17,808 nt of DNA from an uncultured Myxococcales bacterium (GCA_937896275.1 CALBMW010000194.1:1-17808), one strand, 5' to 3'; positions 1 to 7,595 are shown, counted from the stretch's first letter. The notes: a model not told the origin generated them from the letters alone. A program made the numbers and translations.

Positions 1-2
1 TC

Positions 3-476
3 GGGGGTTCCAGCCGCCCCACGCGCATGGACGTGCACCCCGATGGCACGACGATGGCCTTCGTGATGAGCCGGACCAACCGCGCCGGCGTGCTGGATCT
101 GGTGGCGGACGAGATCGTGGATCTGCTGCCGGAGGATCCCGCGCGGCAGTTCGTGCTGCTGGACTTCCCGCCCACCGACGTCGCCTGGCGCCGCGACGGC
201 TCGACCTTCTACGTGCTCGAGGTCAGCAGCGACGCCTTGCCGGGGGGCGCCGTTCGTCGCGCCCTGGGGCCGCCCGCCTGGCGCCTGGGCGAGCCCATCC
301 CGGTCGGCCAGAGCCCCCGCGCGATGGCGGTGAGCGCCGACGGCCACCGGGCCTATGTGGTGAACGGCGACAACACGATGACGGTGCTCGACCTGGACGC
401 GGACGGCGTGGCCAGCACCGTGGACTTCGATGACCTCTTCCTCCAGGTCACGCCCTCGGACGTGGTGACGTGGTGA
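3..476 (+). CDS. YVTN/YncE-type beta-propeller repeat protein, C-terminal part
   Basis: The reading frame is open from the left edge to a TGA at 474-476, so only the last ~158 residues are present and the true start lies outside the window. The internal ATG at 27 falls inside a repeat and is probably not the start. The protein shows two blade-like motifs. One near the edge reads DVHPDGTTMAFV, and a clearer one later reads PRAMAVSADGHRAYVVNGDN followed by TMTVLDLD, which is the typical YVTN/Lactonase-type blade (S-x-DG-x-x-AYV-x-N...V-x-D). Proteins of this class are usually exported or surface-linked and act as binding scaffolds; some relatives are lactonases. No catalytic residues can be assigned in this fragment. 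The next gene follows 103 bases later on the same strand and may be co-transcribed. The fold is fairly sure; the function is unknown. Confidence 0.75.
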   Translation, partial: GGSSRPTRMDVHPDGTTMAFVMSRTNRAGVLDLVADEIVDLLPEDPARQFVLLDFPPTDVAWRRDGSTFYVLEVSSDALPGGAVRRALGPPAWRLGEPIPVGQSPRAMAVSADGHRAYVVNGDNTMTVLDLDADGVASTVDFDDLFLQVTPSDVVTW

Positions 477-579
477 GATCGGTCGGTGCGCCCGACGATT
501 CGCGGGCGGCGCGTGACCTGGACGGCATGCGCGGCGCCCCACGCGCGGTTGCCGGGGACGCCCGAGGCTGGAGTTGAAC

Positions 580-1338
580 GTGTCGAAGCCTGCTCACCTG
601 TGGTTGACGCTGCTGCTCGCCGGGGTCGTCTTGGCGGCGGTGTCGTGGAGGCAATCGGCGCGCATCGCCGCGCTCGAGTCGCGGCCCGCAGCGACGCACG
701 GTGGCGAGGAGAGGGCCGACGAGGTGGCTGACCTCGTCGTGCGGGTGAAGGCGCTGGAGGACGATCTCGCCGAGCTTCGCGCCGACGCAGCCCACGCCGC
801 GCCCGAGCCTGCGCCGGCGCCACGGGCCGGCCACCGGTGGGTCGTCCCCTTGCCCGCGCGCGATGGGTCCTCCGCCGGCACGCCGGCGCCCCAGGTCGTG
901 CGCGAGGCGGCCGTGGCCGCGCTGACCGGCGACGACGAGCGCGTGCGCGGGCACCTCCGCGAGCTGATCCAGGACGAGCGTCAGGCGGAGCGCGCCGAGC
1001 GCTTCGAGGCGATGCAATCCGCGATGACCGAGCGTGTCACCGAGCGTGTCGCCCAGCTGGCCGAGACCGCGGCGCTCAGCGAGCCCCAGCGGCGCGACGT
1101 GCAGGCGCGGCTCGCGCTCGAGCAGGCGACCGTGATGGGCCTCTTCCGCGACGCGCGGCGCGACGGCACCTGGGGCGACGCACGGCAGGCCGCCGAGGAG
1201 GTGCGCCGCGGCACCGACGAGCAGTTGCGGGCGCTGCTCGACCCCGCGCAGTACGAGGCCTACACGACGATGCGGAAGGAGACGCGCTGGGGCCCGGGCC
1301 GCGGCGGGCGGCGGTGGGGCGGCCCGCCGCCGGACTGA
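580..1338 (+). CDS. Membrane-anchored coiled-coil protein, loosely Spy/CpxP-like
   Basis: I chose GTG at 580 because a GGAG sits at 570-573, six bases upstream. A TTG at 574 would directly abut that site. From 580 the product is 252 aa. It starts with a short positive stretch and one hydrophobic segment (about residues 5-22, LWLTLLLAGVVLAAVSW), followed by heptad-like charged sequence (about 25-70), a Pro/Ala-rich linker (about 73-90), and a long helical, Glu/Arg-rich region (about 105-240). The motif LLDPAQYEAYTTM near the end resembles the closing helix of LTXXQ/Spy-like periplasmic proteins (L-T-P-E-Q-x-x-x-Y/F). The tail is Gly/Arg/Pro-rich. I infer an inner-membrane-anchored periplasmic helical protein, perhaps chaperone-like or a sensor of envelope state. 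No enzymatic motif is visible. The gene converges on the PiT gene. Confidence 0.7.
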   Translation: MSKPAHLWLTLLLAGVVLAAVSWRQSARIAALESRPAATHGGEERADEVADLVVRVKALEDDLAELRADAAHAAPEPAPAPRAGHRWVVPLPARDGSSAGTPAPQVVREAAVAALTGDDERVRGHLRELIQDERQAERAERFEAMQSAMTERVTERVAQLAETAALSEPQRRDVQARLALEQATVMGLFRDARRDGTWGDARQAAEEVRRGTDEQLRALLDPAQYEAYTTMRKETRWGPGRGGRRWGGPPPD

Positions 1339-1370
1339 TGGGCGGCCCACTCCAGGACGCCGCGGGGCTC

Positions 1371-2483
1371 CTATGCCATCAGCGCGCGCGCGGTGACCCA
1401 CGCCAGGGAGGCACCCAGGGGAAGCGTCGCCACCCAAGCGAGCACGATGCCGCCCGCGAGGCGCCAGTCGGTGCGTCCGTTCCACAGCCCGATGCCGAAG
1501 ATGGCGCCCGTCGAGACGTGGGTCGTCGAGACGGGCGAGCCCAACATCGAGGCCCCCACCACCAGCGCGCTGGAGACGGCGTTGGCCAGCAGGCCCTGGC
1601 CGTGGTTGATGTCGGTGATGCGATGGCTCAGCGTCTCGGCGACCCGTCGCGCGTGCAGGACGCCTCCCAGGCCCATCACGACGGCCACCACCAACAGCGC
1701 GAGCCGCGGATCGACGCCGCTCCAGCCCGCCGCGACGAGCAGCGCGCAGACCTTGGGGGTGTCGTTGAGGCCGCGAGCGAAGCCCAAGGTGAGGGCGGAC
1801 GCGGTGTGCAGCGTGTCCACGACGCGCTGGGCCGAGACGCCGACGATCGACCCCTCGTAGCGCTGGCTGCACGCGCCCACGTCCTCGACGTGCACCCGCA
1901 GGCCGGTGCGGCGAAGGATCAGGCTGCCGTCGGGCTGCATGTCGGCGTGCTCCACGCCGCCGTCGAGGCACACGCAGGTCGTGGGCTCGACGCGTAGCCG
2001 CCGTCGCAGGCCGCGCGCCACCGGATAGAGCAGCGCGGCGCCGACGAGCGCCATCAGCGGGCTGGTGAGCAGCGGGAGGAAGTAGCCGCTTCCCAGGCGG
2101 CTCCACGCGAGATCGGCGGGGGCCATCGCCAGACCGCCACCCATCAGGCCGCCGACCAGCGCGTGGGTGGTGGACACGGGCAGACCGACGCGCGTCGCGA
2201 TGAGCACGGTCGCCGCGGCGCCCGCCCCGACCGCCACGAGGAAGGTGGGATCGCCGACGACCACGGCCGGCACCAGCCCCTTGCCGCCAAAGGCCTTCAC
2301 GAGCGCCCCGGCCAAGAGCACCGAGGCCAGCGAGCCGAGCACCTGGGCGACGGTCGCGAGCGCCAGCGCGGGGCGATAGCCGAGCGTCTTGGAGCCGTAG
2401 ACCGTCGCGACGGCCTTGAAGTTGTCGTTGGCGCCGTTGGCGTAGGCCAGGAGCGCCACGGCCATCACGAGGGCGAAGATCAC
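1371..2483 (-). CDS. pit: PiT-family inorganic phosphate permease
   Basis: This 370-aa protein contains the duplicated PiT (PF01384-type) signatures. GANDN at residues 17-21 and GLPVSTTHALVG at 100-111 lie in the first half; GLNDTPK at 238-244 and GSPVSTTHVSTG at 315-326 lie in the second. The two repeats of hydrophobic helices are separated by a polar loop (about 160-225) carrying Cys170, Cys172 and Cys205. The family imports phosphate, usually as a metal-phosphate complex, in symport with protons or sodium across the inner membrane. The start is GTG, with AGGAG seven bases upstream (2495-2491 on the minus strand). No PhoU-like/DUF47 partner, which often accompanies PiT, is present next door. 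The gene ends 32 bases from the convergent coiled-coil gene. The identification is secure; the exact substrate and coupling ion are inferred from the family. Confidence 0.93.
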   Translation of the reverse strand: MIFALVMAVALLAYANGANDNFKAVATVYGSKTLGYRPALALATVAQVLGSLASVLLAGALVKAFGGKGLVPAVVVGDPTFLVAVGAGAAATVLIATRVGLPVSTTHALVGGLMGGGLAMAPADLAWSRLGSGYFLPLLTSPLMALVGAALLYPVARGLRRRLRVEPTTCVCLDGGVEHADMQPDGSLILRRTGLRVHVEDVGACSQRYEGSIVGVSAQRVVDTLHTASALTLGFARGLNDTPKVCALLVAAGWSGVDPRLALLVVAVVMGLGGVLHARRVAETLSHRITDINHGQGLLANAVSSALVVGASMLGSPVSTTHVSTGAIFGIGLWNGRTDWRLAGGIVLAWVATLPLGASLAWVTARALMA

Positions 2484-2586
2484 GGAACGTCTCCTGCGTC
2501 GTCGCGGAGCCCTACGGGGCGCAGGGGCTGGACGTTACCATCCGGCGCCGGCGTCACGGCGCATTTCCGCGAACGCGGGGTTCGTG

Positions 2587-2608
2587 CCGTCGTGGGCGCC
2601 CACGACGG
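2587..2608. repeat. Perfect 22-bp palindrome upstream of the small lipoprotein gene
   Basis: The left arm CCGTCGTGGGC (2587-2597) is followed without a spacer by its exact reverse complement (2598-2608). It ends 12 bases before the GTG start at 2621 and just before the GGAG at 2611-2614. As DNA it could be an operator for a dimeric regulator between two divergent genes. As RNA it could fold into a nine-pair hairpin with a GCGC loop just before the ribosome site. Two shorter inverted repeats lie in the same intergenic stretch: CCGGCGCCGG at 2542-2551 and CCGCG-AA-CGCGG at 2567-2578. Confidence 0.7.
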
Positions 2609-2620
2609 GGGGAGCGGTGC

Positions 2621-2797
2621 GTGCGCGTGCGATCGGTGGTCGGTCGCGTGGTCCTGGTGCTGTTCGCAGGGTGCGACGACGGGGGCGGCTCGTCGGATCC
2701 GCGCGTGGGGGACGGCGACGTGGCGGACGGCGTGTACTTCCTGTCGACCGGCGAGGTCCGGGTGGACTGCGGCGGCCCCTGCGACGTCAGGCCCTGA
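2621..2797 (+). CDS. Small lipoprotein, 58 aa
   Basis: A GTG at 2621 has a GGAG six bases upstream (2611-2614), and the frame runs to TGA at 2795-2797. The product begins MRVRSVVGRVVLVLFAGCDD: a two-arginine N-terminus, a short hydrophobic stretch and a lipobox-like FAGC, so Cys18 would be lipidated. Asp at +2 would favour retention in the inner membrane under the E. coli rule, which may not hold in this lineage. The mature part is short, acidic and glycine-rich, and ends with a C-x-x-x-C pair (Cys50 and Cys54, DCGGPCD). The gene fills the gap between the divergent PiT gene and the convergent nucleotidase-like gene, ending 28 bases from the latter. I do not recognise the family. It could also be the intact head of a longer lipoprotein that has been truncated. 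Confidence 0.6.
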   Translation: MRVRSVVGRVVLVLFAGCDDGGGSSDPRVGDGDVADGVYFLSTGEVRVDCGGPCDVRP

Positions 2798-2825
2798 GCC
2801 CTGGCGGGCGCGCGCGGACACCGCG

Positions 2826-5800
2826 TCAGTAGGCGGGCTTCAGGAAGCGGTCGTAGCTGACGCCGACGCCCGAGACCAGGCTCGCGCCGGGATCCGACGT
2901 GTCGCTCACCTGTCCGCGATAGCCGTACAGGTCGAGGAAAAGCCCCAACGACAGGCCGCCCACGACCGGCACGAGCAGCGCGGTGCGCGCCTGGAGCACC
3001 ACGCCCAGCTGGCTGGCGTCGTTGGCGCCGATGCCGGGGACGTGGTAGCGCGCCTCGCCGTCGAAGGTCCACGTGAAGGGATCGAGCGGCACCGCGGCGG
3101 ACAGGCTCGCCAGCGCGCCGACCTCGGGCGCGCGCACCATGCTGGCGAAGTCGTGCGCCAGCACGCCGCCGACGCGCGCGGCGGTCACCAGCTTGCCCGA
3201 CCACAGCAGGCCCATGATCGCCTCGGCCCTCTTCTTGCGCGGGTTGTCGACCTCGACCTCGCGCGTGACCGCGTTGCCGTCGGCGTCGGTCGCAGGCGCG
3301 CCGGCGGCGTCGGTCACCGGCTCCGTCTCGATGCGCGTCGTGGGGGTGATCTCGGTCTCGAAGCCCAGGTTGACGAAGGGCACGCCGCTGCCGAGCGAGA
3401 GGGCGTGGGCCTGCAGCTCGGTCGACAAACGCAGGCTGTCGGCGGTCTCCTGCTCGCCGTCGTCCTCGTAGTCGGCGGTCGCGAAGTCCACGCGGGCGCC
3501 GGTCACCCAGTCCACCGCGGCGCTGTCGCGGCGCAGGAAGGCGCCGCCGCGCAAGGCGAGGGCCGTGTTCTCGCTGGTGGTGACGCGCGTCTCGCGCACC
3601 TCGGCGTAGGCGTCGCGCGAGCCGAACGTGGAGTAGCGCGAGGCCAGCAGCTCGAGCTTCTGAAAGTCCACCGCCCAGCGGCTCTCCTCGGCGTCGCCCA
3701 CCGGCCGCATGCGATCGAGCAGGGCGGGCGCGCCTTGGCGCTGCGAGAGGCTGGTGAGCGCGTCGAGCGCGGCGTCGCGCAGCTTCACGGGCGTGCCCGC
3801 GTCGTCGGTCTGCCAGCCGGCGCGCCGCGCCACGAAGCGCGCCCGGGCGCTGGCGGGCAAGATGCCGGCGAGGCGCGGATCGGCGCGCACCGCGTCCGTG
3901 GTGACCACGCGGTAGCGCTCGCGGTCGGCGATCGGGCGGCCGAGCACGAGGGGGCCGTCGGCGTTCGCCCCCAGCCCCGAGACCGTCCGCTCGGCCAGCA
4001 CCGGGGACGCGACCAGCCGCCGGAGGGCCGCGGCGTCCAGCTCGAACACCAGCACCTCGTCGGGGACGTTGAGGTTGGCGGCCGCCTCGAGCCGACTCAC
4101 CGGGCCGGTCAGCCCCCACGGAAACGAGAGCCGCGGGATGAGCACCACCTCGCCGTCGAAGGCCTCGCGCACCACGTTGGCGACGAGCTGGCGCCACAGA
4201 TCGGCGGTCAGGCGGCCCGGCGCGGTGCCGCCCAGCCGCACGGCGCGCTGGACGCGCGGATCGGCCTCGAAGCGCGCGCGCAGGGCGGGATCCGCCTCGA
4301 TGCCCGGGCCAAGATCCGGCAGCAGCTGCACCTGCGCCGGTCCGTAGGCCGCTTGCCGCACGCGCTGGACCGCGGCCGCCATGGCCGGATCGGCGGGCTG
4401 ATCGCCGGGTACGGTGAGGGCGCGCGAGTGCGCGGCCGAGATGCGCAGCGCGCCGCCCTCGCCCGCGGCGGGCGTGAGGCGGAGGTCGAGCACCCCGATG
4501 CGCGCGCGTCCAGCGGGCACGACCACCACCGGATAGCGATCGCGGGCGCGCAGGGCAAAGAGGTCCGGGGCGTCGAACGAGGCCAACACCTCCTCGGGCA
4601 CGACCCCGCGATCGGTGAAGTCGGTCAGCAGCACGTCGACGTCGTCGGAGCGCGCGAGCACCTGCTGCCGCGCGGCGCCGCTCAGCGTGCCCAGGGCGAC
4701 GACCAGATCGGGGCGGCGGCCCAGCTGTGCGGTGGCCTCGGCGACGGCGCGCTCGACGGCAGCGCCCGGATCCTCGATCGGTCGGGCGCCGTAGGCGCGC
4801 AGGCGCGCGCTGGTGGGCATGTCCGGGTTCACGAGGCCGATCACCAGCACCCGGACGCTGCCGACGGGCACGAGGCGCCACCCCGCGATGGGGGCATCGC
4901 CCCCGATGTTGGCGGCGACCAGCGGCACCTCGCTCTGCTGGGCCTCGCGCTGCAGGCGGTCCAGGCCGAACGCGGCCTCGGCCCCGGCCGGCACCAGGGC
5001 GGTCAGGCCGATGCGGTGGAAGAACTGCCACGTGTTGGGCCGCTGCAGATCGGGCGTGCCGGTCTCGACGAAGCTGTAGTGCTCGATGTCCTCGCCGGCG
5101 GCGAGCACGAGCGTGCGTTCGGGGGCCTCTGCGCGCAGCGCCTCGAGCATCAGCAGGCGGCGCGGGCCGTCGTCGAAGGGCCGCCCGACGTTGAACAGCC
5201 GGCGAGGCGTGCCACCGCGGGGCGTACCGCGGCCCTCGAAGGCGAAGCGAAGCTCCCACTGGGCGGGGTCGGTCACGAGGGGCTCCGCGCCGACCTCCGG
5301 CAGCTCCAGGGCCAGCACGGCGTCGCCGTCGGCGTTCACCCATCGGCGCAGGCGCGCGTGCGTGACCCGCAGCGCCGGGAGCGGCACGTCATCGCCGGTG
5401 AGCAGATCCAGCAACGGCGTGTCGGCGGCCGGGGGGTGCTCGAAGACGATCTCGAAGGGGCTGATCAGCACCTTCACCTGATCGGCCACGGGCTCGAAGC
5501 GAAACGGAGGGGCGGCGAGGAAGGCGTGGAAGGCGTTGACCGAGAGGCCGTTCTCGCGAAACAGCAGGCGGCCGCCCCGCTCGAACACGCGGGGGCCCTC
5601 GCCGACGGGGACGAGGGCCTCGAGCGCGTCGCCGACCCGATCGCCGAGCACCTCGTGCGCCCGATTGCGGCCGACGTGCGACGAGACGCCGCCGCTGCGG
5701 CCGAACCAGATGATGCGGACGTGCTCGGTGGCGTCGGGGGCTGCAAGCGCGGCGGGCGCCGCGTCGGGGATGGCCTCGGGCGCCGGCTCGGGGACGGGCG

Positions 5801-5885
5801 CCGGCTCGGGGATCTGGGCGAGGGCCCCCCCGATCAGCCCCCAGGACATCGCGATCACCAGCAGGGCTGAAGTCTGCCTCCCCAC
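2826..5885 (-). CDS. Exported degenerate 5'-nucleotidase (UshA-like) fused to a probable outer-membrane beta-barrel
   Basis: This 1019-aa protein starts at GTG 5885 with a GGAGG five bases upstream. It has a signal peptide (1-23, ending ALA) and a Pro/Glu-rich linker (24-50). Residues about 55-430 can be aligned by eye with the calcineurin-type domain of UshA-like nucleotidases: IIWFGRSGG (58-66) for the usual ILHTNDxHG, LAAGED (261-266) for the GD motif, AGAEAAFG (300-307) for GNHEFDYG, PLVAANI (321-327), and VRVLVIGLV (344-352). Most metal and catalytic residues are changed (Asp to Arg63, His to Gly65, Asn to Gly301, His to Ala302), and the C-terminal GHxH is absent. Residues about 475-665 match the 5'-nucleotidase C-terminal domain, including ERYRVVTTDAV. 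Residues about 735-1019 look like alternating beta-strands ending in FLKPAY, as in outer-membrane barrels. I infer a surface binding protein, not an active hydrolase. Confidence 0.75.
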   Translation of the reverse strand: MGRQTSALLVIAMSWGLIGGALAQIPEPAPVPEPAPEAIPDAAPAALAAPDATEHVRIIWFGRSGGVSSHVGRNRAHEVLGDRVGDALEALVPVGEGPRVFERGGRLLFRENGLSVNAFHAFLAAPPFRFEPVADQVKVLISPFEIVFEHPPAADTPLLDLLTGDDVPLPALRVTHARLRRWVNADGDAVLALELPEVGAEPLVTDPAQWELRFAFEGRGTPRGGTPRRLFNVGRPFDDGPRRLLMLEALRAEAPERTLVLAAGEDIEHYSFVETGTPDLQRPNTWQFFHRIGLTALVPAGAEAAFGLDRLQREAQQSEVPLVAANIGGDAPIAGWRLVPVGSVRVLVIGLVNPDMPTSARLRAYGARPIEDPGAAVERAVAEATAQLGRRPDLVVALGTLSGAARQQVLARSDDVDVLLTDFTDRGVVPEEVLASFDAPDLFALRARDRYPVVVVPAGRARIGVLDLRLTPAAGEGGALRISAAHSRALTVPGDQPADPAMAAAVQRVRQAAYGPAQVQLLPDLGPGIEADPALRARFEADPRVQRAVRLGGTAPGRLTADLWRQLVANVVREAFDGEVVLIPRLSFPWGLTGPVSRLEAAANLNVPDEVLVFELDAAALRRLVASPVLAERTVSGLGANADGPLVLGRPIADRERYRVVTTDAVRADPRLAGILPASARARFVARRAGWQTDDAGTPVKLRDAALDALTSLSQRQGAPALLDRMRPVGDAEESRWAVDFQKLELLASRYSTFGSRDAYAEVRETRVTTSENTALALRGGAFLRRDSAAVDWVTGARVDFATADYEDDGEQETADSLRLSTELQAHALSLGSGVPFVNLGFETEITPTTRIETEPVTDAAGAPATDADGNAVTREVEVDNPRKKRAEAIMGLLWSGKLVTAARVGGVLAHDFASMVRAPEVGALASLSAAVPLDPFTWTFDGEARYHVPGIGANDASQLGVVLQARTALLVPVVGGLSLGLFLDLYGYRGQVSDTSDPGASLVSGVGVSYDRFLKPAY

Positions 5886-5888
5886 GCT

Positions 5889-5910
5889 CGCCTCCAGCGC
5901 TGTGGAGGCG
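5889..5910 (-). promoter_or_regulatory. Hairpin sequestering the Shine-Dalgarno of the nucleotidase-like gene
   Basis: On the minus strand, CGCCTCCA (5910-5903), a six-base loop (5902-5897) and TGGAGGCG (5896-5889) form a perfect eight-pair stem. The downstream arm contains the GGAGG that would position ribosomes at the GTG start at 5885. In the folded mRNA the ribosome site would be paired with a CCTCC. This is seen directly in the sequence; translational control is inferred. Confidence 0.5.
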
Positions 5911-5914
5911 CGAA

Positions 5915-5942
5915 CCTATCGAGGCGGTTCGGCGCGGGTCAA
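5915..5942 (-). promoter_or_regulatory. Possible sigma-70-type promoter for the nucleotidase-like gene
   Basis: On the minus strand, TTGACC (5942-5937) is followed after 16 bases by GATAGG (5920-5915). The -35 box is good and the -10 box is weak (three of six consensus bases). Transcription would begin near 5908, so the transcript would start with the hairpin that covers the ribosome site. Confidence 0.35.
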
Positions 5943-5979
5943 CCTGGGTGGCCCGGCGACGGCACGATCCCGCCGCGCC

Positions 5980-6864
5980 TCAGCCCAGGACGCTGGCCAA
6001 CAGCGCCCGCGCCTCGGCGTGCAGCGCGGCGAAGGCGGGCGCGTCGATGCCCAGCAGCTTGCAGGCCCCCTGGATGACCGGCCCCGCGCTGACGTCCTTG
6101 CCGGGCATGATGCGCGGGCGGTCCGGGGTCGAGGGATCCTTCCCGATGAGCGGGGCGAGCTCGAAGGCGAAGCGCTCGGCCACGACGACGGTCGCCGTCA
6201 GCGGATCCGGATCTCCGTTGACCGTGAGGCCGTGGTGGTTGGCCAGGGCGCCCTGCAGCTCGCGCGGCAGGCGCCACAGGTGGGCCAGCGCCGCCGACGC
6301 CTCGGTGTGGAAGCGCAGGATGTCGGGCCAGGCGGTGGTCAGCGGCGGCGGGTTCGGCAGATCGGCCAGCGCGATGAACAGGCCCGCGATGCCCACATCG
6401 TGCAGCAGCCCCGCGAGGAAGGCGTAGTCCTGGGCCTGCCCGGTGCGGCGCGCGACCAGGCTCGCCAGGTGCGCGGTGGCGACGCTGTGCACGCGCAGCC
6501 GCTCCATGGCTTCGGTGTAGCCGGGCGGCGCCTGAAAGACGCGGGTGTTGAGCGAGACCTCGAAGACGATGTTCCGCAGGACGCGCAGGCCCAGCTTCAT
6601 CACCGCGTCGTGCAGGGTGCGCGTCTCGTTGCCGCGGGCGTAGGCCGACGACTGGGCGCGCGTGAGCACCTGCGCCGCCAGCAGGGGGTCTTTGGACAAC
6701 ACCAGGACGATCTCGGCGGTCGAGGCCTCGCGCTGCTGTGAGAGGGCCATGATCTCCACGGCGATGATGGGCAGCAGCGGCGGCTGATAGCGGGGGGACC
6801 GGAAGTGCGCGAGCAGCTTGCGGGTCCACTCGGTCGTGTCGAGGGCCTCGGCCTGGGCGTCCAT
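5980..6864 (-). CDS. HDOD domain protein
   Basis: The 294-aa product has a single HDOD domain over most of its length. HDOD is a non-canonical relative of HD phosphohydrolases, found in signalling proteins of many proteobacteria. The helices before the HD core (about 28-110, with LPIIAVEIM, LSKDPLLAAQVL and HDAVMKLGLRVLRNIV) are the usual HDOD signature. The core keeps His126 (HSVATAHLA), His155-Asp156 (AGLLHDVGI) and His210-His211 (NHHG). Catalytic activity is not established for most of the family, so a regulatory or scaffolding role in cytoplasmic signalling is more likely. The ATG at 6864 is preceded by a modest AGGA-type site. No GGDEF, EAL or receiver domain is attached. The gene lies 94 bases upstream of the nucleotidase-like gene on the same strand, but a functional link is not shown. 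Confidence 0.88.
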   Translation of the reverse strand: MDAQAEALDTTEWTRKLLAHFRSPRYQPPLLPIIAVEIMALSQQREASTAEIVLVLSKDPLLAAQVLTRAQSSAYARGNETRTLHDAVMKLGLRVLRNIVFEVSLNTRVFQAPPGYTEAMERLRVHSVATAHLASLVARRTGQAQDYAFLAGLLHDVGIAGLFIALADLPNPPPLTTAWPDILRFHTEASAALAHLWRLPRELQGALANHHGLTVNGDPDPLTATVVVAERFAFELAPLIGKDPSTPDRPRIMPGKDVSAGPVIQGACKLLGIDAPAFAALHAEARALLASVLG

Positions 6865-6965
6865 GGCGCACCGTCCTGCTGCGTCGTCGGGCTCACCTGC
6901 GCCAACGGAGGGGGCGGCCGCGGGCTTGAACGGCGGGGGGTCAGGCCCGCCGGGTGAGGGTGGGG

Positions 6966-6986
6966 TGCGCCCCGCTGGCGGGCGCA
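6966..6986 (-). terminator. Possible terminator hairpin after the Uma2 gene
   Basis: TGCGCCC (6966-6972) and GGGCGCA (6980-6986) form a perfect seven-pair stem with a seven-base loop, 13 bases beyond the stop codon of the minus-strand Uma2 gene. There is no T-tract after it on the minus strand, so it may instead stabilise the mRNA end or act with Rho. Confidence 0.35.
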
Positions 6987-6999
6987 GGCGGGGCGGACC

Positions 7000-7578
7000 T
7001 CAGAGCAGATCGAGCTGCCGGTAGATCGCTCGCAGAGGCACCTCGATCCCCAGGCTCGCCAGCGGCACGGCGGCGTCGCCCTCGAAGAGCGCCGACTTCC
7101 ACCAGCCCTCCTCGGCCCGGCGCAGAATCTCGACGCGGCGCTCACTCGAGGAGACGAGCACGTACTCCTGCAGCGAGGCGCGGCTGCGGTAATGGGCCGC
7201 CTTGGCCCCGCGGTCGTAGGCCTCGGTCGAGTCGGAGAGCACCTCGAAGACCACCAGGGGGTTGAGCAGCGAGGGAGGCGATGCGCCGTGGTCGAAGTCG
7301 GGCTTTCCGCAGACCACGGTCAGATCCGGGTAGGCGTAGAGGCCCGTCTCGCTGATGCGGACGCGGGTGTCCGACGAGAAGGTCAGGCAGGGCTTTCCGG
7401 CGGACGCGAGTGCTGCGTCGACCGCGGTCGCGAGGCCCACCTGCACCACGCTGTGCTCGGGGCTCACGCCGGCCATCGCGATCGTCTCGCCGTTGACGTA
7501 CTCGTGCTTGGTCTCGGCGGTGGCCTCGAGCGCCAGGTACTCCGCCTCGCTCATCCTCCGTGCGGTCGCCGTACTCAT
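7000..7578 (-). CDS. Uma2-family (DUF820) nuclease-fold protein
   Basis: I chose the ATG at 7578 (192 aa) because a GGAGG lies five bases upstream (7588-7584). A GTG at 7584 would overlap that site. The sequence has the Uma2 pattern: RRMSEAEYLAL at the start, KHEYVNGETIAMAG (about 24-37), YPDLTVVCG with Asp85, VFEVLSDSTEAYDRGAK with Glu112 (110-126), and YRSRASLQEYVLV (130-142). Asp85 and Glu112 correspond to the acidic residues of the PD-(D/E)XK-like core. The family is abundant in cyanobacteria, Chloroflexi and myxobacteria, often in many copies, and its biological role is unsettled; some members have been proposed to be nucleases or mobile-element related. The protein is full-length with intact core residues. 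It lies 44 bases downstream of the TRAP permease gene on the same strand, with its own possible promoter. Confidence 0.9.
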   Translation of the reverse strand: MSTATARRMSEAEYLALEATAETKHEYVNGETIAMAGVSPEHSVVQVGLATAVDAALASAGKPCLTFSSDTRVRISETGLYAYPDLTVVCGKPDFDHGASPPSLLNPLVVFEVLSDSTEAYDRGAKAAHYRSRASLQEYVLVSSSERRVEILRRAEEGWWKSALFEGDAAVPLASLGIEVPLRAIYRQLDLL

Positions 7579-7595
7579 CTCCACCTCCGCCGACG

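Noticed and set aside
482..496. GTCGG-TGCGC-CCGAC hairpin after the beta-propeller gene as a terminator
   Set aside because: It has only five pairs and no T-tract; such stems are common by chance at this GC.
448..2106. Long minus-strand frame across the coiled-coil gene and PiT
   Set aside because: It is Arg/Pro-rich without motifs and conflicts with two genes that have ribosome sites and domain signatures.
2163..5870. A 1235-codon open frame on the plus strand opposite PiT and the nucleotidase-like gene
   Set aside because: It is rich in Arg, Gly, His and Gln with no family motif and is the antisense shadow of two well-supported minus-strand genes. Long antisense frames are expected at this GC.
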